Source: Pelagophyceae sp. CCMP2097 (Eukaryota > Sar > Pelagophyceae). From it: a stretch of 13,420 nt of DNA. A model generated the notes under the pieces. The model was not told the origin of the DNA, did no database searches, and saw only the letters and a list, made by a program, of their open reading frames with translations. Both the position numbers and the translations under genes were made by a program. Shown piece after piece: positions 7,499-13,420 of the stretch. Position 1 is the first letter of the stretch; every line of letters starts with the position of its first letter. The stretch covers positions 11,703 through 25,122 of the forward strand of contig MU657529.1 in assembly GCA_026770575.1 (NCBI GenBank). The letters run 5' to 3'.

Positions 7499-10400
7499 AA
7501 TTTCGCGATATTATTACGCCAGTTTTTAGTATGAGGGGCTACCAGGTTGGCACACGGGTTATTCAATATTAATCCAGATTCAGTTAATTCCAACAACTCC
7601 TGTATCTTTTTTGGGGGGGGCAACGATGCGATTAAGAACAACAACCGAATTATCTCTATTACTGGTTACAAGTTTCGAACGACATTTGTTAGATGATGAT
7701 TCGTGAGATTCGATTCGTTCTTTTAAATTCAATGTAGATCCATAGTATATATGTCCCAGGACATTACATTTAAATTGGTAAACCACGCCTTCAACCAACG
7801 GCTCTAAAATTGGAATATTGTCTGTAATTTTAGTGCATTGATCTTGAATTTCATCCGGGATAATCAACATAATCTGCTCAATTGTACGTGCTCGTGAGAG
7901 CGCAGTGTATATTATTCTATTACAAAATAATCGTCTTGTGTCTATATAAAGCATTTTCTTGCCGTTTCTCCAGGGACCGAGTGGACTGTGAAGGCATGAC
8001 GCACAACAGACCTTTTTTGGTGTCTCCTTTGGATAATGTATGTCTCCTTTGGATAACGTATGGCTTTTTCCCGTAATATAATATTTCCCTTTATCGAACT
8101 CACCGGTAAAACATTTTATCGTACTCTTCAATATACTTGTTGATTGAAACCAATGTATAATCTTCGATTTTATAGGACGTTTGTAAGTCTTTCTTATTGG
8201 TTGTCCTTTTAAATTCGGTGAATACATCTATTACATACTTATTAATAAAGTTTTTGGATTTTTGGATTTTATAAATTTACGTTATTTTGTAAGAAGTTTC
8301 ATCAAGACGGGACATTTACATCGATGGTTTTCACTGTGATGAATTATGTGTTTAAACCATGTTATATCGACCTCATTTTCTATTTCACCGCTTAGACTCG
8401 GGGGGGTAACTGATACCCCATGTCACCACAAATATATGTTTATGGTTCGGATACTGCGCAGTTATTTTTTGCCGTTGGAATTCAGTCATCATTGAACATT
8501 CGTCCCATAGAAAGACGTTACAACTTACATACGCATCACGGAACGCCTCTACATCATCACGGTCAATCATGTGGTGATAACAGCGTCCCCATTTTAATTT
8601 ATTTGTTTCAAACTCTTTCAATTTTAGTCGGACCAATCGCCATGACATTACAATGTAACAGACATTAATAAATCCTTTATCCATTAAATTAGAATAAGTT
8701 TTACCAGCCCCCCCTTGTCCAGTATGAAGTTCATACTGGTTGTTCTCTCGGAATGGCGCAGTGGCTATCAAGTCTTGACGAGATTCATCGAGACACGAAA
8801 GATAACAACGGTCAATATTAGTCTCGTTATTAAAATTCATTTTTGGTTGTGGTCTTGATGACTCTATTAATTTGGGAGTTGTGTCCGATTTTTGAAAATA
8901 AATTTCCTCCACACTAACTTGACAGGCATCATTCAAATCCATTTCCATCAGTTGGACCATCACGGTGATTGTCTGATAGCATAGTATAAACCCAGTAAGC
9001 TGATAACGATGGAGCATATTTTTTCGTTTAAATTTTATTGCTGCTTCTTTCATACCCAACTCGCCATGTATCTTATTCATTGTAATCGTCAGTTCGGTAT
9101 TATTCGCTGCTACATTTTGCAAATGATCCTTTGTGCCTGACATATACCAAGTAACCGAGTCGCTATCGATGTCTTGAATTCCAGCCCACTTAGCAAAGTG
9201 CGACACGCCATTTTCCTTCTCGAAAATCTCTTCCGGGAATCGAAAATCAAACGTTCCAACGCTGTATGCACCACATACAATTTTAAAAGAAACGCCATGC
9301 TTTTGTATGAATTTTAAAAAGAGGACTCGGATAAATCGAATCGCTTTGAATAGGATGATTCAATTTTTCACATAACAATTTAAACTTATTGTCAGTAAAT
9401 TTAACGTCAGTAATATAGTACATTCCCAGCCCTTCTATTTTTGAACATCCACGGAAGTCCGTGAATTCGTTAGGAAAATTTTCATTTTCTTGACACTGAT
9501 GAAAATTCGTAAAGGGTTTTTTCATATCCCAATATATTTTATTTTCCGGAGTAGTATATGTCACTTTCTTTTCGGGTGCATATTCCTCATCTATATCTTC
9601 TATTGTTTCACCTGTCTCCGTAAAGTCCAACCACTCATCACACGGTTTAAAATCAACACAGGAACCGTAATGAACACCAGCTTGTACAAAGCGAGATAAT
9701 TCGGGGTTGACCATTGTATCTATATTGAGAGGACTAAAATCGTATCCGCATGAGTCTTTTCCTTGGTCACCTTCGAATTTTCGCACCGCCACTTCATATT
9801 TTGTCTGAACACGGTACACATGTTCCATCGTATTTATCTGAGAGATACCTGTCCGATTCTTTTTATACAAGCAATATAAGTTTTTGGAAACAAGGTCAGC
9901 ATGTAACGCCTGTAAATCCTGTTGTGATCCAACTAAAATGGGAGTGCGTGTTTGTGCTACACACACGTCGGGTTTCATTTCTACGTGATTCATTCGAGTA
10001 TTAATAAAGTGGAAAGAACACTCCGCACGTCCGCCGCATTTTACCTCGATATACTTAGAAGATTTTTTTCAAAAGGTAATCCGATTGTAATATTACACCG
10101 AAGAGTATCACACACATGTTGCATTTCGGTCTCAGGTATTCCATTTGTATATAGAATTGAAAAATCATCATACTCCTTAACAATTCTATCATACTTCGCC
10201 AATGCAGATGACTTTGATGATTTTTTTCGAGTATTTTGTTTGAAATTTTCAGGGAGTTGGATTTTTCTACTAAATTATTTTTCACAATTTTTTCAACAGC
10301 CCAAGCCTTAATCGGATTAAACATACAGTGGCTTACTCCGTCAGCGAATTGTTGCCCGACGTATTGCCGGGGTACATCCTCGAGCAGTGCAATTGTTACT

Positions 10401-10750
10401 TTACCATCAATACCCGTAATTGAAGTGATGGAATCAATCATCCAAAATAAAGTCCACAAATCCCAAAATCGCTTAAACTCTCCCCGGTTTTCTGGAATCC
10501 GTTCACCTTTGAAACGCGGTCGTGATTACCATTCCATGATTTAAACGTTGCTTGGATTGTCATCCCACCCAACGACCTTATTATTCGTTGAAATTCTGTA
10601 AGTCCCAAAAAACCGGTTTCGATGCGTCGGATGATATTGCGAGAAGTGCTTCGTAAAAATGAACTCAGCACACGCCGACGTTTTAATATTTTATCAGTTC
10701 TCAATTGTTTTTCTTTTTTTAGTATTGTTTCGATGATTTTTATTATTATT
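7495..10750 (-). pseudogene. SF1 helicase with C-terminal GIY-YIG nuclease, large replication protein, frameshifted
   Basis: Coding peptides run from about 10750 (start codon not found) to a TAA at 7497-7495, roughly 1080 residues. The N-terminal half has no recognised domain (peptides such as VGQQFADGVSHCMFNPIKAW and KYIEVKCGGRAECSFHF). SF1 motifs follow in order: Walker A GQGGAGKT (8720-8697), Walker B FLWDECSMM (8513-8487), motif III GDMGYQLP (8427-8404), motif V TVHSVPGET (7989-7963, with Pro where the family usually has Gln) and motif VI YTALSRAR (7909-7886). Directly after comes a GIY-YIG domain (about 7789-7700): VVY for GIY, then IYYGST for YIG, and an Arg in LKERIESH as catalytic Arg; the Glu is not seen. 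The parts sit in different frames, with shifts near 10450, 10262, 10070, 9295, 8428, 8250, 7955 and in the G-run at 7612-7619. Family knowledge: such helicases unwind DNA in replication, and GIY-YIG domains nick it. No polymerase motif was found. Confidence 0.7.
8021..8060. repeat. 20-bp tandem duplication inside the helicase gene
   Basis: TGTCTCCTTTGGATAATGTA (8021-8040) is followed at once by a copy (8041-8060) differing at one base. Twenty bases is not a multiple of three, so the duplication itself shifts the frame between helicase motifs III and V. This is a genuine break, unlike the homopolymer shifts that may be read errors. Confidence 0.85.
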
Positions 10751-10759
10751 TTTGATTAC

Positions 10760-11034
10760 GCTTGTTTTTAATTCAAGCACATTTTTCTTGAAGACACTCG
10801 TTGCAGCACGGAATCGTCCAGTGGAAGGTACAAAAATCTGAGTTCCAAAGGTAGACAGGTATTCCTCTGATGCAACCCGCTTCTTTTATACCTTTGTCAT
10901 CTGTGTGCCCGATGTTCGGATTTTGGGAAACTGCTCTTTAAACACAGACAGGGTTAGAAAAGCACTGGGCTAAAGATCAAGGTTTTAGGGATTCCGTTTG
11001 GGATTTCGTTGGACAAATAGAGATTGAACTTAAT
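10760..11034. other. Gene-free stretch between viral genes and GC-rich island
   Basis: There is no convincing reading frame on either strand. Composition is intermediate between the AT-rich viral part and the GC-rich island. A right end of the insertion would be expected here, but no copy or partner of the left hairpin (63-125) or other terminal inverted repeat was recognised. Confidence 0.5.
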
Positions 11035-11041
11035 CCGAACT

Positions 11042-11079
11042 AACGAGCACATGGAGTTACAAAAACGCGTTAGTGCTCG
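11042..11079. repeat. Short inverted repeat at the left edge of the GC-rich island
   Basis: ACGAGCAC at 11042-11049 and GTGCTCGT at 11072-11079 are exact reverse complements with a 22-base loop. They sit exactly where the base composition changes. Eight bases alone are weak evidence for an element end. Confidence 0.3.
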
Positions 11080-11144
11080 TGGCGCCTGGAACACCGCCCA
11101 GCAGGCCGGGCACGCCAGCCGAGTCGAGGTTCCAGCCCATCGCG

Positions 11145-11594
11145 ATGCGCAGCCCCGAGGCCGGCCAGGAGATGCATGACGAGGAGGACGAGGGCGACGT
11201 GTCCAACGTGCTAGAGGACCTGCGCCTCGACGGCGGGCCGTCCGTCGGCTTCCCCCGCGGCGCTGTAGCGACCGGGCCTCGCGAGGAGTACGACGAGATG
11301 ACCGTCCACTTTGCGAAGCAGGCTTTACACTGCCTCGTGCCCAAGCTGTCCAAGGAGGTGCCGAGGGGCATGCGCGGGCTCGACGCGTCGTTGTGGCGCC
11401 ACGTCGCCGTCGACGCTCAGACCCTCGAAGAGTTCGACATGATCTTCGGCGCTGTCCCGCAGCTCCGGCGCGTGAAGGCCGTCGGCGCTCCGCGCCGGGT
11501 GTCGACGTACCTCGGATTGGTCCGTGTCGTGAAGACGCACGTCCTCTACGCGTCCAGATCCTCGACGAAGATCATAGCCGACTTCGCGGCCTGA
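11145..11594 (+). CDS. Unrecognised protein from a GC-rich island, about 150 aa
   Basis: The plus-strand frame is open from 11035. The first ATG is at 11145 and a TGA lies at 11592-11594, giving about 149 residues. Third codon positions are nearly all G or C (for example GAG GAC GAG GGC GAC GTG), which marks a real, differently adapted coding sequence rather than a chance ORF. It starts with an acidic part (HDEEDEGDVSNVLEDLRL), then a mixed helical part with ALHCLVPKLSKEVPRGMRGL and LEEFDMIFGAVPQLRRV. No family is recognised. Open codons before the ATG suggest it is the 3' part of a longer gene or exon. It may be a host exon, a retrocopy or a contaminating or chimeric join. The other long frames over it are its shadows. 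Confidence 0.45.
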   Translation: MRSPEAGQEMHDEEDEGDVSNVLEDLRLDGGPSVGFPRGAVATGPREEYDEMTVHFAKQALHCLVPKLSKEVPRGMRGLDASLWRHVAVDAQTLEEFDMIFGAVPQLRRVKAVGAPRRVSTYLGLVRVVKTHVLYASRSSTKIIADFAA

Positions 11595-11655
11595 GGAGCG
11601 ATAATGGTCAGGACGTGGATGGACTCGGTTTATCGCCTCTCAGGCCGCGAAGTCG
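11579..11655. repeat. 25-bp inverted repeat over the stop codon of the GC-rich ORF
   Basis: The arms at 11579-11603 and 11631-11655 are reverse complements with two mismatches around a 27-base loop; the shared core is CAGGCCGCGAAGTCG. The left arm covers the last codons and TGA of the GC-rich frame. A smaller perfect hairpin, GAGCTC-TGAA-GAGCTC, follows at 11670-11685. A fold-back duplication of the gene end or an RNA 3'-end structure would both fit. Confidence 0.75.
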
Positions 11656-11743
11656 ACCCTTAAACAGCCGAGCTCTGAAGAGCTCAAACAAGCGCAGGCT
11701 CCCGCAGAGCTTATCTCGCGACTCCGGGCCCCGAGCACCTTGA

Positions 11744-11854
11744 CTTTTGGTGCGCCGCGTCGTGCCCGAGGTGGCTCTCCAGCGCGCGCAGTGGCGCCGC
11801 GACCGAATGCCGGCAGCTCCCGCCAGCCGCGCCAAGGAGGCCTCCAAAAAGTAA
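11744..11854 (+). CDS. GC-rich coding-like fragment, 36 codons plus stop
   Basis: The plus-strand frame is open from 11744 to a TAA at 11852-11854 with strongly GC-ending codons and an Arg/Ala-rich, basic tail (VALQRAQWRRDRMP, then AKEASKK). It may be the last exon or a shifted continuation of the GC-rich gene to its left; no start codon of its own is needed if so. No family is recognised. After its stop the DNA returns abruptly to AT-rich sequence. Confidence 0.25.
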   Translation, partial: LLVRRVVPEVALQRAQWRRDRMPAAPASRAKEASKK

Positions 11855-12040
11855 CGTCCTTATAGACGCAAAATCAGTCTCCCTTTAGCCCAGTGAAGGA
11901 TTGATTCCAAAATTGTTGTTCGCCATACTATTAATACTATTTAATTTTTTGTCAATTGAGCTCATCTGTTATAATAATTATTATGCTCTTATACTCAACT
12001 CGATTTATCACATCATTTTTATATATATATAAACTTTTTT

Positions 12041-12091
12041 TTAAGATTTTCGGATAATGAAATATCATCTTAACATTTTCGGATAATGAAA
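12041..12091. repeat. Direct repeat, 22 bp with one mismatch
   Basis: TTAAGATTTTCGGATAATGA (12041-12060, match extends to 12062) recurs as TTAACATTTTCGGATAATGA (12070-12089, to 12091). The copies are 29 bases apart, start to start. Confidence 0.8.
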
Positions 12092-12202
12092 ACGGTACAC
12101 ACACAACAGTTTCTATCATTTAAAATGGTACATGTGTCATTTTCTAAGATGAAAAATATTTTTTAAATTCTAAAAAAAATGTTTTATATTTATCATAATT
12201 TT

Positions 12203-12402
12203 ATCAACTTTTATCAAATTAGGAGATCGTACTGACTTCTTCCACAAATTTCTGTGATCATTTTAAAGGTTGAGGGGGGACATTTGTGATCCTCATCAAT
12301 ACAACCACCATTTTCCAAATTCTAAAAGAAAAAATCAGATGCATTTTTTTATAATTTTATCAATTTTTATCAACTTTTATCAATTGAGGGGATCGTCCTG
12401 AC
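12203..12402. repeat. Diverged direct repeat pair, 34 bp, 166 bases apart
   Basis: 12203-12236 and 12369-12402 match at 30 of 34 positions; both contain ATCAACTTTTATCAA and end GATCGT(A/C)CTGAC. The sequence between and before the copies is also similarly AT-rich, so this may be two units of an old tandem array. Confidence 0.7.
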
Positions 12403-12513
12403 AGGAATTGGGGGGGTTATGAGACCTTTAACGACCTTTTATCGACATTTTATTTCGACCTTTATCGACCTCAACGAATCAATTCCTCATTCTCAAAAAT
12501 CTTTTTTCCTCTT

Positions 12514-12720
12514 TTTAGGAAGTTCCTGCCCCAATTAGAATCTGGCCCCAATTAGAATCCAATCTGGCCTATCAGGTGACTTGAAAATATAATATGTTCA
12601 GAAAATGAAATTTTGAACCAATCACGGAGCTCCAAATTGGGAATATGTTCAGAAAAAGTTAGATTCTAGTTGGGGCATTTCCGCGAAAGCCGATTCTAAT
12701 TGGGGCAGGAACTTCCTAAA
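12514..12720. mobile_element. MITE, 207 bp, with 29-bp perfect terminal inverted repeats
   Basis: 12514-12542 and 12692-12720 are perfect reverse complements (outer end TTTAGGAAGTTCCTGCCCCA). The outermost TA on each side (12516-12517 and 12717-12718) would fit a TA target duplication as used by Tc1/mariner transposons, making the true terminus GGAAGTTCC. Each end carries a second copy of the 15-mer GCCCCAATTAGAATC (12545-12559, and inverted at 12662-12676 with one change). Inside is a 15-base direct repeat AATATGTTCAGAAAA (12591-12605 and 12642-12656). There is no coding capacity, so it would depend on a transposase elsewhere. The perfect ends suggest a fairly recent insertion. Confidence 0.85.
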
Positions 12721-12849
12721 TATCTATATTTGGAAACCTAAAATGATTTTTCGGAGTAGATTTCCGATAATTACTAAGGGGAAACTACGCGGGTTTTACG
12801 CAAAATCTCAAAAAGTTTTTCTTTCCCACAAAGTTTTTTTTGATTTGAG

Positions 12850-13010
12850 AAAATTCTGAGAATTTTCAAAGCTTCAAAAATTCAAAATCAAAAATCAAAA
12901 AAAAATGGAAAGATACAAAAATCAAAATAAAATCAAAATCAAAAATCAAAAATCAAAAAATCAAAAAATCAAAAAAATCAAAATGGGAAAATCCAAAAAA
13001 TCCAAAAATC
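12850..13010. repeat. A-rich TCAAAAA low-complexity tract
   Basis: Many units of ATCAAAA/AATCAAAAA in tandem with little else. A plus-strand frame from 12905 encodes only Lys/Asn/Ile repeats and is not a gene. Confidence 0.8.
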
Positions 13011-13109
13011 CCAAAAAAAACTTCAAAATTCGCAATAAGCATCTAAACTTCAAATGCTTAGGAATTTATTTTTACAATTTACAAAAAAAAAGTCCCGCAT
13101 CACCCTGGG

Positions 13110-13320
13110 GGAAAGAATATTCACGTGTACGACGCGTGTACAGGACGAGCAGCCAAATTCGCATGCCAAGCGGAGTAGAAACGTGAACAAGCAGGCTCGA
13201 ACTCGTGACCTCATGCAAGACATTTGAACTGGAGGGCCCATCGGACGGGCGGCCTGGAGCCGTCCACTGAAGATGGGCCCGATCCTGGATGACCCATGTG
13301 ATGTTTGTACACAATCTTCA
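13110..13320 (-). repeat. Possible tRNA-derived SINE or structured repeat
   Basis: This segment is clearly richer in GC than the A-rich tract before it and the AT-rich tail after it. On the minus strand GGTCACGAGTTCGAGCCTG (about 13190-13208) resembles a pol III B box (GGTTCGANNCC), as found in tRNA-derived SINEs. No good A box or cloverleaf was found. Next to it, 13234-13280 folds into a nested hairpin: GGGCCCATC with GATGGGCCC, and inside it GGACGG with CCGTCC. No gene is supported here. Confidence 0.35.
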
Positions 13321-13420
13321 ACACCGACGTTAATCCTGGCAAAAGGAAATTCCGGTCCCAGTGCCAGGAGCCAGATCAGAAGTGTATATAAACCACATCA
13401 CAATGTCATTTTATTATTTT

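Larger units (their letters stand above)
11860..12510. other. AT-rich non-coding stretch with short direct repeats
   Basis: No gene is seen on either strand. It holds the two direct-repeat pairs listed separately and a run of CGACCTTT / TATCGAC units at about 12423-12476, which looks like a decayed minisatellite. Confidence 0.6.

Noticed and set aside
7700..7789. Retroviral-type integrase or homing endonuclease as a separate gene
   Set aside because: The nuclease signature is GIY-YIG and is in frame with helicase motif VI, so it is a domain of the large protein, not an integrase or free-standing gene.
8420..8668. Plus-strand ORF of 82 codons, and plus-strand ORFs at 9490, 9750, 9952 and 10236
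   Set aside because: All are antisense to the helicase gene, whose minus-strand frame contains the Walker motifs and continuous coding-like sequence.
11393..11743. Arg/Pro-rich plus-strand ORF of 116 codons and minus-strand ORFs in the GC island
   Set aside because: These are Arg/Ser/Pro-rich shadows expected opposite or out of frame with a GC3-rich gene.
12203..12402. CRISPR-like repeats
   Set aside because: Only two diverged copies with unequal, repeat-like spacing sequence, in eukaryotic-type AT-rich DNA.
12905..13186. Plus-strand ORF of 93 codons
   Set aside because: It encodes mainly Lys/Asn/Ile repeats from an A-rich simple-repeat tract.
13150..13300. A complete tRNA gene
   Set aside because: Only a B-box-like stretch is present; no cloverleaf, anticodon loop or acceptor stem could be built.

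Overview
The window looks like eukaryotic nuclear DNA carrying a decayed, AT-rich DNA-virus insertion of about 10.6 kb (roughly 130-10750), followed by a short GC-rich coding-like island and then AT-rich repeat DNA with a MITE. The eukaryotic setting is inferred from microsatellites at position 1 and around 12850-13010, the MITE, the possible tRNA-derived repeat, and the absence of bacterial-style operons with Shine-Dalgarno sites. The host cannot be named from the sequence. The GC-rich island has very different codon use from the viral part, so either the host is GC-rich in its genes or two sources are joined here.

Viral part, structural half (130-5715). Nearly all genes are on the minus strand and tightly packed. 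From right to left they are a packaging ATPase (4992-5715), an unrecognised acidic protein (4345-4920), a minor-capsid-like protein (3013-3760), two small intact ORFs (2845-3006 and 2693-2836), a small basic protein (2370-2663), a major-capsid-like protein (1016-2355) and a coiled-coil fibre-like protein (170-967). A class-3-lipase-like gene lies on the plus strand (3808-4373). ATPase, minor capsid and major capsid in this arrangement match polintons, polinton-like viruses and adintoviruses. A strong 23-bp hairpin (63-125) lies just past the fibre gene.

Viral part, replication half (5766-10750). Three unrecognised minus-strand remnants and a lysine-rich stretch come first, then an intact small plus-strand basic/membrane ORF (7271-7498). 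Last is one very long broken gene (7495-10750, minus) that carries SF1 helicase motifs and a C-terminal GIY-YIG nuclease domain. No protein-primed family B polymerase, retroviral-type integrase or adenain-like protease was seen, so this large protein is the best candidate for the replication enzyme.

Almost every viral gene is interrupted by single-base frameshifts, many at homopolymer runs, plus in-frame stops and substitutions such as a Gly-to-Glu change in the ATPase Walker A loop. This is either an old endogenous copy or a read-error-rich assembly, and probably some of both.

Right flank (10760-13420). There is a gene-free stretch, then the GC-rich island (11035-11860) with a high-GC3 reading frame and a 25-bp hairpin over its stop codon. 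AT-rich DNA with direct repeats, a 207-bp MITE (12514-12720), A-rich low complexity and a folded, possibly tRNA-derived repeat at 13110-13320 complete the window.
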